Of a DNA stretch of 32,704 nt, positions 25,338 through 32,704 are shown one piece after another (the stretch's first letter is position 1; each line of letters opens with the position of its first letter). Source of the stretch: Kiritimatiellia bacterium (GTDB lineage: Bacteria; Verrucomicrobiota; Kiritimatiellia; RFP12; UBA1067). Location of the stretch: assembly GCA_017525225.1 (NCBI GenBank), contig JAFXTB010000097.1:1-32704 (forward strand). The letters are read 5' to 3'. Both the position numbers and the translations under genes were made by a program. The notes under the pieces were generated by a model, which saw nothing but the letters and a program-made list of their open reading frames with translations, was not told the origin of the DNA and ran no database searches.

Positions 25338-25964
25338 TACCAATCCTCCTTGTTCATGGTTGCAAGCTTGTGTCGGCCAAGAAAACCTTTCTTGTGGTAC
25401 AGGTAACGACTATCCTTGATAATCGCACAGGCATTCCATGCGTTGTTATCGGCGTTAGCCTTCATCCACGCGCCGACGTCCCCAAGCGTGCCGCGATTCG
25501 CCTTCCAGGACAGCACTATCTGCACCGGCTTGCCGGTATCATCAAGCGGCGCATACCAGTTGTAGCCAAGAAGCACCGCCGTGCCGGTCTGTTCCCAGCC
25601 CTTCCCCGGTGAGAAATTATGTTCGTCACCTTCGTAGTGTCCGTTATAGTCATTGATGTCAAGGACCGCGCATCCGGCAATGATGGCTCCTTCGATCCGC
25701 CCCAGAGGGTGAAGAAGCAGAATACACAGACGACAATGAACTTGTGCCAGGGCGTCAGGCTGAAAAACCACTTTACCTCCTTTGTAAACGGCTTGGCTTT
25801 GTAGCATAGCATGAAAAACCATAGGACAAAGAATCCTATCGCCGTGCCGACAAGCCACGGCGTTATGGCGGCGAATGCGGTTTGCACGCATTGCGCAATC
25901 AATTCAATCGTGCCAATGGCGAATCCCCCCGCCTCAATTCCACGCTATCTATCCAGAGCGCCAT
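25337..25964 (-). pseudogene. Frame-broken membrane protein gene
   Basis: Three consecutive frames seem to belong together. From ATG 25964, overlapping the MFS stop as ATGA, it reads MALWIDSVELRR and stops after 20 codons. A frame shifted by -1, joining at a run of six G (about 25928-25933), reads GFAIGTIELIAQCVQTAF with two membrane helices (ITPWLVGTAIGFFVLWFF and FIVVCVFCFFTLW). It loses sense after GGSKE. A second -1 shift near 25685 leads to IIAGCAVLDINDYNGH and about 100 soluble residues ending NKEDW at 25339. No classical X-XXY-YYZ slip site with a structure is evident at either join. I therefore take it as a decayed gene, or less likely two assembly errors or two separate overlapping genes. 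The family is not recognised. Confidence 0.5.
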
Positions 25965-27274
25965 CACTCCGCAATTCTGTCACGGTTGAAGGTGAAGAAG
26001 AAGGCGGAAAGCATCGCAAGCGCGCCGATGAGATATGAGCCGCCGAGTATGCCGAAGCCGATCTCGAAGCCGCGCATGCCCATGCGGTCCGAAAGCGCGC
26101 CGATCATGAGCGGCGAGAGGGAGCCGAAGAGGAACGCCACCATGTTCATGAGGCCAACCACCGACGAACGGTGCTCGGGGCGTACGACATCGAAGATCGA
26201 TGCATGCGTGTTCGCCTCGTAGAGACCGCGGAAGACGCCGTACGCCATCGTCGCCGCGACCGCCGAGACAAATGTGGGCGCGAAGCCGAACCACACGAGC
26301 ATCGGCGCTCCGCACAGCATCGCGAGCGACTGCAGCACAAGGCGGAACCTGGGATGTCCATGCCGTACCACCATGGCGTCCGTGATGAACCCGGCCAGGA
26401 TGATTGCAGCGAACGCGCAGAAATGGTGGTAGAGCATCGTGCCGTTGCCGGCCGCCCCCACTGAAAGGCTGAACTTGCGCGCCGCGAACTTGGGCGCCCA
26501 GCTGAGATAGGCGTTGTTGGCGAACACGATCGCCACGAAGCCCAGGCAGTTCAGCACCACGGACGGATTGCAGAAGAACGCCTTCATGCTTGTCCCTAGC
26601 GATGGCTTCGCCGAAAGGGCTGCCGCACCGGCCTTCCCATCCTTCCCGGAGGTCCCTTCCGTCCCTTCCTTCAGCGCCCACACGAACACCACGCCGAGCA
26701 GAAGCCCGAGGCCGCCGAATATCATGAACACCGGCCGCCAGTACCCAAGTTCGCCGAACAGCGACTTGACCCACTGGGCGCCGTGCAGGGTGGAAAGCAC
26801 CCATGCGACGAGCGCGCCGGAGAACATGAGCCCGATGTAGAGCGCGGCCTGGTGCACGGCCATCGCCACGGATCGCGATTCCTTGTGGTGCGCCGCGAGA
26901 AGCGCATAGGCCGACGGAGAATAGAACGACTCTCCGCCGCCCGTCGCGATCGAACGGAAGAAGATGAGCCCGCACATGCCGCCCACGAACCCCGTGCAGG
27001 CCGTCATCAGCGACCAGAAGAGAAGCGAGCAGGTTATTATCCACTTGCGGCTGAGCCTGTCGCCGAGGAAGCCAGCGATCGGCACCATCAGCGCCAGCGT
27101 GCAGAACAGCGACGTGTTGATCCAGCCGATCTGGAGATCGGTCAGATGCAGTTCCTCCTGGATCGGGATCGTCAGGAGCCCGAACAGAACCCGATCCGCC
27201 TGGTGGAAGAAGAACGCCAGCGACAGCATCGCCAGCAGCAGCCATTTGTATGCTCCTGATTGCCTGTTCATCAT
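25964..27274 (-). CDS. Major facilitator superfamily transporter
   Basis: The 436-residue protein shows the 12-helix pattern of the MFS. It has the loop 2-3 signature GFLGDRLSRKW, a helix 4 motif FFRSIATGGGESFYSPSAYA, and a matching GALSDRMGMRG loop in the second half. The central loop contains EGTEGTSGKDGKA, written by degenerate 9-bp units. Substrate: probably a sugar acid or oligosaccharide breakdown product, judged only from its neighbours. The start at 27274 overlaps the glycosidase stop as ATGA and has GAGG seven bases upstream. An open extension to 27568 would overlap the glycosidase gene for almost 300 bases and reads as a shadow. Confidence 0.88.
   Translation of the reverse strand: MMNRQSGAYKWLLLAMLSLAFFFHQADRVLFGLLTIPIQEELHLTDLQIGWINTSLFCTLALMVPIAGFLGDRLSRKWIITCSLLFWSLMTACTGFVGGMCGLIFFRSIATGGGESFYSPSAYALLAAHHKESRSVAMAVHQAALYIGLMFSGALVAWVLSTLHGAQWVKSLFGELGYWRPVFMIFGGLGLLLGVVFVWALKEGTEGTSGKDGKAGAAALSAKPSLGTSMKAFFCNPSVVLNCLGFVAIVFANNAYLSWAPKFAARKFSLSVGAAGNGTMLYHHFCAFAAIILAGFITDAMVVRHGHPRFRLVLQSLAMLCGAPMLVWFGFAPTFVSAVAATMAYGVFRGLYEANTHASIFDVVRPEHRSSVVGLMNMVAFLFGSLSPLMIGALSDRMGMRGFEIGFGILGGSYLIGALAMLSAFFFTFNRDRIAE
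26632..26674. repeat. Degenerate 9-bp units in the MFS central loop
   Basis: On the coding strand GAAGGGACG, GAAGGGACC, a TCC spacer, GGGAAGGAT and GGGAAGGCC give EGT-EGT-S-GKD-GKA in the cytoplasmic loop between the two halves of the transporter. The units are imperfect. Confidence 0.5.
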
Positions 27275-28809
27275 CTTGTCCTCGTTTCGTGATTCTCTAC
27301 GCGCAGAGGCACGTCTACGCGGTCTGCCACCAGGATGGGCGAATCCCACATCGGCAGATCCTTGAACGCAGTGCAGCCGCCTTCGTACGACACCTTCTCC
27401 GCCGGGATCTCGAACACGCGGCCAGTGATCATGTCCACCCACACAGGACGCTCTATCCGCCCCGGCGCCCTGATGGCCACGCGGTCGAATCCGAGCACGT
27501 TGGATGGACGACTGTCGGAATACCAGTAGAAGCGGATTGGCCGGCCGTAACGTGTGAATTTCGCGCATGTCAGCCTGCGCGCCTGGGTTTCACGCGGATC
27601 GAACCGCCGCTCTATCGTTACTCCCGCGTTCGTGCTCACCCCCGCGGGCAGCACCTCGTCGTCGATATAGCCGAACACGTTCTGCATCGCATAGTAGCTC
27701 GGCCGGAGGTACACGAACTCCTTCAGCGTGTTGGATCGGATGAGGCCGAAGCTCTGCAGCATGAATGTGTACTGCAGGTCGATCATCGTGAACACGTTGC
27801 AGGGGATCGCGCGAACCGCATCGCCGATTGTACGGCGGAGATTCCATTTCGCCTGCGAATATTCCGTCCATTCATGTCCCTGGAGCGCATGGGCGAATTC
27901 GAGCTGCGAGGGACACCCGACCTCGCCCTGCATGATGTCGAATGTACCCGAATAGCTTTTCACCAGCCTGCGCAGAGGTTCGGCGCGCCGTGCATACGAA
28001 GTATCGGGGTTGACGTCGTACGGATGGTAGATGAAATAGGAGCCGAGATCAAGCGCATTCTCACTCTTCAGCTTTTCAAGGACACGCGTGTAGTCCGTCG
28101 GAAAGGAGATGGCTGTGCAAAAAATCTTCGCCGTCGGCTGGACGGCGCGAATCGCCTTCGCCGTGCGATAGAACATCTCGGCGTATTCGGTACCCTGGCC
28201 GAACGGCTCGTTCCAGATCTCCCACTCATCAACTACATCCTTATAGCGCTCGACGCACGCCGTGCAGTATCTGAGCCACGCCTCGAACGCCTCGGGGTTA
28301 TCCGTGACCTGCCTGACGCGCATGCCCAGACGGAAGTCGCTGCCATAGACCGGGTTGCCGTAGGAAAGGCATATCCAGGGCTTCACACCCATCGCCGCCA
28401 TTTCGCGTACCTGCGGGTCGATCCACGTGAAGTCGTACTGGCCCTTTACCTGCTCCGTCTTCGCCCAGCCGGAGAAGAGCCGCCCGTGCTTCACCCCGAG
28501 CGGTCCCAAGTAGGCCTTGTAGGCGTTCCAGTCGGCATAGTCGCGATCCATCGTCTCGCAGCCGATCGACCACTTGGACGACTTGATGTCCTTCGCATCG
28601 CGTACGACGAGGCGGCCGATCTCCTTGAGCCCGGGATCAAGCTGGTTCAGTTTGGCCCATGTCACGCATGGCCGTATCTTGTGCTTCGGATCCTTCTTGT
28701 GGTCGTTCCATGCGTCCCAGCTCTTGATCTTTGCCGCATCCTTGAAGGGTACGACCCCTGCCGCCGCAATCGCCGCAAGCCCAAGCATTCCTGCAATGTA
28801 CAACTTCAC
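27271..28809 (-). CDS. Secreted clan GH-A glycosidase, GH39-like
   Basis: The 512-residue protein has a signal peptide (MKLYIAGMLGLAAIAAAG) and a TIM barrel. The acid/base Glu lies in EWEIWNEP, as in clan GH-A, and a probable nucleophile Glu in MQGEVGCPSQ. LGPLGVKHGRLFSGWAKTE and the FTWIDPQVREMAAMGVKPW segment resemble GH39 beta-xylosidase-type enzymes. The substrate is unproven. The start is GTG 28809, preceded at eight bases by a full AGGAGG (28823-28818). That ribosome site is itself a mutated unit of the 9-bp array filling the spacer to the SDR gene. The MFS gene follows with an ATGA overlap, so the secreted enzyme and transporter form a pair. Confidence 0.8.
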   Translation of the reverse strand: MKLYIAGMLGLAAIAAAGVVPFKDAAKIKSWDAWNDHKKDPKHKIRPCVTWAKLNQLDPGLKEIGRLVVRDAKDIKSSKWSIGCETMDRDYADWNAYKAYLGPLGVKHGRLFSGWAKTEQVKGQYDFTWIDPQVREMAAMGVKPWICLSYGNPVYGSDFRLGMRVRQVTDNPEAFEAWLRYCTACVERYKDVVDEWEIWNEPFGQGTEYAEMFYRTAKAIRAVQPTAKIFCTAISFPTDYTRVLEKLKSENALDLGSYFIYHPYDVNPDTSYARRAEPLRRLVKSYSGTFDIMQGEVGCPSQLEFAHALQGHEWTEYSQAKWNLRRTIGDAVRAIPCNVFTMIDLQYTFMLQSFGLIRSNTLKEFVYLRPSYYAMQNVFGYIDDEVLPAGVSTNAGVTIERRFDPRETQARRLTCAKFTRYGRPIRFYWYSDSRPSNVLGFDRVAIRAPGRIERPVWVDMITGRVFEIPAEKVSYEGGCTAFKDLPMWDSPILVADRVDVPLRVENHETRTR

Positions 28810-28883
28810 CTTCTCAACCTCCTAAACCTCTCAACCTTCCTCACCTTCTCAACCTTCACAACCTTCTCAACCTTCACAACCAT
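28803..28883. repeat. 9-bp tandem array (CTCAACCTT type) between the SDR and glycosidase genes
   Basis: Nine units of 9 bp run without a break, among them CTCAACCTT three times and CACAACCTT. They begin inside the first codons of the glycosidase gene and end 12 bp before the SDR stop, so they make up nearly the whole spacer. The variant unit CCTAAACCT with its neighbour creates the CCTCCT (AGGAGG on the minus strand) used as ribosome site. Confidence 0.85.
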
Positions 28884-28895
28884 CCCGACCCCACA

Positions 28896-29702
28896 TCACA
28901 CGTCCACATCCTCCGGCATGTGCTGGCATGAGCATCCCGCGTCGCAGGTGACAATCTCGCCGGCCATGTTGGCGGAATCCTCCGAAGCAAGAAATGCGAC
29001 GACATTGGCGATATCGGATCCTTTTGCCTCCTTGCGCAACGGGCAGTTGAGCCGCCGCCGTGCCACCTTGGCGGGATCGAGGACGTCCCAGCGTTCCGTA
29101 TAGATGTAGCCCGGCGCGCATGCGTTCACACGGATACCGAGAGGCGCAAGGTCGAGCGCAAGTGCGCGCACCATAGAGTTTATCGCGCCCTTTGACGCGC
29201 AGTAGGCTGTGCGGTGGCGGATTGCCCGCATCGCGGTGTTGGATGAGAGAAACACCACTACGCCACGCGACTCCTGCTTCATGAAGAACCGGTTGCAGGC
29301 CATCTGCGTGACCTGGAATCCGCCGATGACGTTCACGTTGAAGACATCGTGGAACCGCGCCGCGTCCATCTCCAGCGGCCCACCGTGGCCGATCCCCTGG
29401 TTGGCGGCATTGTTCACCAGAATGTCCAGCCTGCCGGATTCGCGCTCTATCGTGTCGAAGAGCGCCGTCACCTGGGCGATGTCCGATATGTCGCACGTTT
29501 GCGACACAACCGGTTGGGCGGATTGTCCCCACGCCGCCGAGCGTATCTTCAGCGCCTCCACGCCCTTGGCGGTGGAAGCGTCGCTCGACCCGCACATGTA
29601 CACCTTTGCCCCTTCACGGACGAACTTCTCCACAATGTCCAGTCCGGTATTGCGGTTCCCGCCCGTGACGAGCACGATCTTTCCATCAAACCTTCCCATC
29701 AT
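28896..29702 (-). CDS. Short-chain dehydrogenase/reductase
   Basis: The 268-residue protein is a classical SDR. TGGNRNTG at residues 14-21 binds the nucleotide, NNAAN closes the central strand, and Ser of LSSNT with Tyr/Lys of YCASK forms the catalytic set. NACAPGYIYT follows. Cofactor and substrate are open; next to sugar-acid genes it may oxidise or reduce a sugar or keto-sugar acid. The C-terminus ends in a Cys/His-bearing tail (CDAGCSCQHMPEDVDV). GGAG lies six bases before ATG 29702, with a second ATG directly after. It heads the leftward series. Confidence 0.88.
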   Translation of the reverse strand: MMGRFDGKIVLVTGGNRNTGLDIVEKFVREGAKVYMCGSSDASTAKGVEALKIRSAAWGQSAQPVVSQTCDISDIAQVTALFDTIERESGRLDILVNNAANQGIGHGGPLEMDAARFHDVFNVNVIGGFQVTQMACNRFFMKQESRGVVVFLSSNTAMRAIRHRTAYCASKGAINSMVRALALDLAPLGIRVNACAPGYIYTERWDVLDPAKVARRRLNCPLRKEAKGSDIANVVAFLASEDSANMAGEIVTCDAGCSCQHMPEDVDV

Positions 29703-29732
29703 TCAATACTCCGTTTTTTCTCGTTGTCGTTA

Positions 29733-29761
29733 ATGATACCATATTTCATGCCGTCGTGAAA
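29733..29761 (-). promoter_or_regulatory. Candidate promoter of the SDR gene
   Basis: Leftward TTTCAC (29761-29756), 17 bp, then TATCAT (29738-29733) preceded by TGG, an extended -10 form. It lies about 30 bp before the start codon. The remaining spacer up to 29935 shows nothing further that I can name. Confidence 0.4.
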
Positions 29762-29935
29762 TCCCTATTTCGCAACAAATCCACATGGCGAAGCGGTTCT
29801 TGACCTCTGGTGTCCGATTGACGCCACACTGAAGCCACCGAAAGAGGTGCTCTCTTCAAATAATTGGCCCCTCTAAGAAATCGCAGTCGAGACGGACCCC
29901 TGGGACTTTCCGCCAAATCATGCAGATGTTGGAAC

Positions 29936-29981
29936 ATTTGGCGCGATGTCCCCGTGGGACACGATTGACATTGCGCCAAAT
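29936..29981. promoter_or_regulatory. 15-bp inverted repeat overlapping the ATPase promoter
   Basis: ATTTGGCGCGATGTC (29936-29950) and GACATTGCGCCAAAT (29967-29981) are inverted with one mismatch, 16 bp apart. A third half-site CGCCAAAT lies at 29911-29918. A smaller hairpin GTCCC-CGT-GGGAC (29948-29960) sits in between. The right arm covers the -35 hexamer, so a repressor bound here would block the promoter. Confidence 0.6.
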
Positions 29982-29999
29982 CCCACTTTATGGTATAAT
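29971..29999 (+). promoter_or_regulatory. Promoter of the AAA ATPase gene
   Basis: TTGCGC (29971-29976), 17 bp, then a perfect TATAAT (29994-29999) with TG one base before it. The start site near 30006 leaves a short leader holding AAGGAG. Confidence 0.65.
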
Positions 30000-30026
30000 T
30001 CTCGGCGACTAAGGAGTACTGGCGCA

Positions 30027-31442
30027 ATGATTGGCAGAGAAAATGAAATAAAGATCCTTCGCGCGGCCTACAATTCAGACCATTCCGAGTTCGTGGCTGT
30101 ATATGGCAGGCGACGTATCGGCAAGACGTTTCTCATTAACGAAGTGTTCAACTACAGATTCGCCTTCCACGCCGCAGGTATGGAAAACGCCTCTCGCAAA
30201 GTGCAGTTGTCCGCGTTCAGGGAGGCGATGAAGAAACAAGGCCACCCGCAGTGTCCTCGTCTGTCGTCCTGGATCGTAGCCTTTTCAGAACTTGAGACAA
30301 TGCTGGAGATGATGCCCGAGGGGAAGAAAATAGTTTTTCTTGACGAACTTCCGTGGTTTGACACTCCGTGTTCGGGCTTTCTCAACGCATTTGAACTGTT
30401 CTGGAACGCCTGGGCTACGTCCCGTAGGGACATACTGCTCATAATCTGCGGTTCCGCAACGACATGGGTAATCAACGAGGTTCTGCGATCTCGCGGTGGA
30501 CTGCACAACCGCGTAACCAGGCAGATACCGCTTGTCCCGTTCACATTGAAGGAGTGCGTAGCCTACGCCAACTACATGAACCTCGGCTTCGACCGCCGGC
30601 AAATCATGGAATGCTACATGATACTTGGCGGTGTCGCCTATTACTGGAGTCTGCTTCAGGAAGGACAGAGCGCCGCCCAGAACATCGACAGACTCTTCTT
30701 CGGAACCGCTGACGAAATGCGAAACGAATTCAGCCGGCTTTTCTCATCGCTGTTCAAGTCGTCCGCGCGCCATGTCGAAATCGTGAAGACGCTCGGAGGC
30801 AAGAAGTCTGGGATGTCGCGCGAAGAGATCATCCGCAGCCTCAAGGTGAAATCGGGAGGAGAAATCAGCAGATGCCTTGACGAACTAGTACAATGCGGAT
30901 TCCTCGCATGCAGCAGGGCGATGGCAAAAAAGAAGAAGGACGCCATGTACCAGCTTGTCGATCCTTACACCTTATTCTATTTTCAGTTCGTCGCGCCATG
31001 GCGCGGAAATGACAAAAGGCACTGGTCGCTGAACTACAACACCCCGAGGGTAAACACATGGCGCGGACTCGCGTTTGAACGTGTCTGCGCCATGCATGCC
31101 GAACAGATAAAACGAGCTCTTGGTATCCAGGGTATAGAATCCGACACGTATTCGTGGCAGTGGCGATCAGCCGATCCCGGCGAGAAAGGCGTACAGATTG
31201 ACATGCTCATCGACAGGACGGATGGCATCGTGGACCTGTGCGAGATGAAATACAGCGACGAACCGTACTCTCTCGACAAGGCTGAATTCGAAAACATCTG
31301 CCACCGGGCCGAAGTGTTCCGCCGCGAAAGCGGGGTGCGCAAGGCTGTGCATACCGTCATTGTCGCCGCGAATGGTGTCGCGAAGAGTAAATATCTTGGC
31401 AACATCCAGAATGTCATTGATGGAGCCGAACTGTTCGCATGA
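30027..31442 (+). CDS. AAA-type ATPase with C-terminal PD-(D/E)XK-like domain (DUF234 group)
   Basis: The 471-residue protein has a Walker A GRRRIGKT at 27-34 and a Walker B IVFLDELPWFD. A sensor-like LLIICGSATTWV, a winged-helix stretch (about 250-300) and a C-terminal nuclease-like motif with Asp392 in QIDMLIDR and Glu406/Lys408 in CEMKY follow. This is the architecture of the widespread archaeal-type ATPase/DUF234 proteins. They are common in anaerobes, have no settled role, and are often suspected of links to mobile DNA. The start at 30027 is decided by AAGGAG at 30011-30016; an open extension to 29946 would run through the promoter. It stands alone with its own promoter and possible operator. 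Confidence 0.85.
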   Translation: MIGRENEIKILRAAYNSDHSEFVAVYGRRRIGKTFLINEVFNYRFAFHAAGMENASRKVQLSAFREAMKKQGHPQCPRLSSWIVAFSELETMLEMMPEGKKIVFLDELPWFDTPCSGFLNAFELFWNAWATSRRDILLIICGSATTWVINEVLRSRGGLHNRVTRQIPLVPFTLKECVAYANYMNLGFDRRQIMECYMILGGVAYYWSLLQEGQSAAQNIDRLFFGTADEMRNEFSRLFSSLFKSSARHVEIVKTLGGKKSGMSREEIIRSLKVKSGGEISRCLDELVQCGFLACSRAMAKKKKDAMYQLVDPYTLFYFQFVAPWRGNDKRHWSLNYNTPRVNTWRGLAFERVCAMHAEQIKRALGIQGIESDTYSWQWRSADPGEKGVQIDMLIDRTDGIVDLCEMKYSDEPYSLDKAEFENICHRAEVFRRESGVRKAVHTVIVAANGVAKSKYLGNIQNVIDGAELFA

Positions 31443-31450
31443 ACGAAACG

Positions 31451-31466
31451 TCAAGCCCAGGCTTGA
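31451..31466 (+). terminator. Weak hairpin after the ATPase gene
   Basis: TCAAGC-CCAG-GCTTGA lies eight bases past the stop. The T-run comes only 15 bases later (CCCTTTT), so factor-independent termination is doubtful. Confidence 0.3.
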
Positions 31467-31536
31467 GCTCATTGAAGTCCCTTTTGTGAAGTGGTAAATG
31501 GATCACGCCCTGCCTTCACCAGATGGCTTGACGGAC

Positions 31537-32704
31537 TCATGATTCGATGAGGTACAGCTTGGTGTCGGGCGCGGCAAAGGCATCCGTGAACGCCTGGCAG
31601 TTCCTCGCGATCTCCTTCCCCGAGAAGAGCTCGACCACTCGCGCCGCCTTGCGCTTCAGCTTCAGGGATTTGGTACCGCCGTTCTTGGTATGGGCCGAAA
31701 CGAACCTTTCGGAGCTCCACACCTTGAGATCGGAATCCTCGGTGAAGAAGTGGAGCCCGGCCTTCTTCCCGGCCTGGCGCAGATCCTCCGCCGTCCATTT
31801 CTCCTTCCCGCCAGGAACCCCATAGGCCACCCGACCGCCCGCACAGACCTTTTCCTGCAGGACGCGCCTTTTCTCCTCGTCCATGACGATCAGATTGTTG
31901 AAGACCACCAGCTTGTATGGCGCAAGATCCAGATGCCGAAGGTCGTCGAACGTCGCGGTCACGAACGGAATCCCGGCCTCGGGAAGAAGTATGGTACGAA
32001 CCGGATAGAGGGGATGGGGGGATTTGCGCTGCAGAGCCCCAAAACCCCCAAGGGCATAGGTGCTATCGGTGTTGAAGACGAGCAGCGTCTCCGCATCGGA
32101 ACGGCTTGGCTCGTCCGCATAGCGCCGCCACAGCTCGCCTATCCGCATGAAAAGATCCCGGACCTCCTTCCCCGTGTAGGCGAAGCCCCAGAGGTTGAAG
32201 AACCACAAAGAAAAGCCATGCAGCAGCGCAAGAGAGAACTCCCGCTTCAGGCAGGCCACATCCTCCGCCGCATTGCGCATCTGCACCGCCTGGAGACGAG
32301 GGGGCATCTTCACGCCCGGCGCCGGTTGCCTGACTGTGCTGGTTATCCTGTCGCAGGAGTGGAGGTAACCGATGCCGTAGCGTTCAAGCATCGCCAGCGC
32401 CGCCTGGAAGCCGCTGGCGCCCCCCATGACGCCGTTGGAGTTGCAGGACGGTCCGATGTAGCAATCGTAAGTCGCCTTCGGCAGGATACGCTCGGCCTCG
32501 ATGTGGCCATGTGTACGAAACTGATGGATGTTGCCATAGACGGCGTAGATTGGGATTCCAGGGCGGATCAACTTCTTCGCCCGGTCCAAATACTCGGAGA
32601 AGCACCTCCCGACCAGCGCGTTGCAGTAGCGCCGCCATTGGTTCGCCCTCTCCGAAACCGGCGTCTCCTCGAAGTCCGCCTCGCCGGGAGCCGGCAGCCG
32701 CTGC
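31537..32704 (-). CDS. GH42-like beta-galactosidase-type protein, C-terminal part
   Basis: The frame stays open to the window edge, so the N-terminus is missing. The visible 388 residues begin with the end of a barrel (RPGIPIYAVYGNIHQF, ATYDCYIGPSCNSNGVMGG) and a Trp/Phe-rich segment (GFSLWFFNLWGFAYTG). A Rossmann-like domain follows (ILLPEAGIPFVTATFDDLRH, LVVFNNLIVMDEEKR, GGRVAYGVPGG) of the kind found as trimerization domain in GH42 beta-galactosidases. The family is assigned from fold features only. A TTG at 32589 is an internal Leu, not a start. It faces the ATPase gene across 94 bp. Confidence 0.6.
   Translation of the reverse strand, partial: QRLPAPGEADFEETPVSERANQWRRYCNALVGRCFSEYLDRAKKLIRPGIPIYAVYGNIHQFRTHGHIEAERILPKATYDCYIGPSCNSNGVMGGASGFQAALAMLERYGIGYLHSCDRITSTVRQPAPGVKMPPRLQAVQMRNAAEDVACLKREFSLALLHGFSLWFFNLWGFAYTGKEVRDLFMRIGELWRRYADEPSRSDAETLLVFNTDSTYALGGFGALQRKSPHPLYPVRTILLPEAGIPFVTATFDDLRHLDLAPYKLVVFNNLIVMDEEKRRVLQEKVCAGGRVAYGVPGGKEKWTAEDLRQAGKKAGLHFFTEDSDLKVWSSERFVSAHTKNGGTKSLKLKRKAARVVELFSGKEIARNCQAFTDAFAAPDTKLYLIES

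Noticed and set aside
25900-25902. TTG start for a separate 128-residue membrane protein
   Set aside because: No ribosome site is seen and sensible sequence continues upstream of it, so it is better treated as part of the frame-broken gene.
27275-27568. N-terminal extension of the MFS protein
   Set aside because: It overlaps the glycosidase C-terminus, is Arg-rich and lacks a ribosome site, while ATG 27274 has GAGG and the ATGA overlap.
29946-30026. Earlier start for the ATPase
   Set aside because: The extension would be translated from promoter and operator sequence; ATG 30027 has AAGGAG and begins with the family's typical IGRENE segment.

Overview
The window reads as a chromosomal segment of a GC-rich anaerobic bacterium, most likely a gut-type Kiritimatiellota/Lentisphaerota/Verrucomicrobiota relative. 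This placement is inference. It rests on a long PurF, a type III glutamine synthetase, a lone glycyl-radical enzyme, secreted PVC-style glycoside hydrolases, a zincin with autotransporter-like strands, and many short tandem repeats. No rRNA, tRNA, CRISPR array or complete mobile element was seen.

Left part (1-16815): a glutamine and nitrogen block. carA-pyrG-carB runs leftward as one operon; carB leaves the window. A glycyl-radical enzyme with a signal-like N-terminus runs rightward. It meets purF, which lies behind glnA (type III); gltD-gltB diverge from glnA. Nearly every gene here makes glutamine or spends its amide nitrogen. carA, glnA and gltD are each preceded by the same box, TTGGCA-N5-TGTGCT. 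Its GG-N10-GC core has the layout of a sigma-54 promoter. Both divergent spacers also carry the palindrome TTACA-N5-TGTAA. Together they suggest one sigma-54 regulon with its own enhancer-binding activator, which is not in the window.

A second theme is invasion by short repeats. pyrG, carA and gltB, and also the MFS gene, carry heptamer, octamer or nonamer tandem arrays or palindromic elements inside the coding sequence. These keep the frame and fall in loops or linkers. Related arrays fill the spacers at glnA/purF, SDR/glycosidase and ahead of the enolase-family dehydratase, where they supply a stop codon, a Shine-Dalgarno or a whole leader.

Right part (16816-32704): carbohydrate use. A leftward series encodes an SDR dehydrogenase, a secreted GH39-like glycosidase, an MFS transporter, a galactonate-dehydratase-like enzyme, a secreted TIM-barrel hydrolase, a Tat-exported metallophosphoesterase and a large secreted zincin. 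Between the MFS gene and the dehydratase sits a visibly more AT-rich patch of foreign and decaying genes: a frame-broken membrane protein, an intact secreted protein of unknown function, a 45-residue C-terminal remnant of its paralog, and the N-terminal stub of an EcoRI-type adenine methylase. An AAA ATPase/nuclease-fold gene with a strong promoter and a 15-bp inverted repeat, and a truncated GH42-like gene, close the window.
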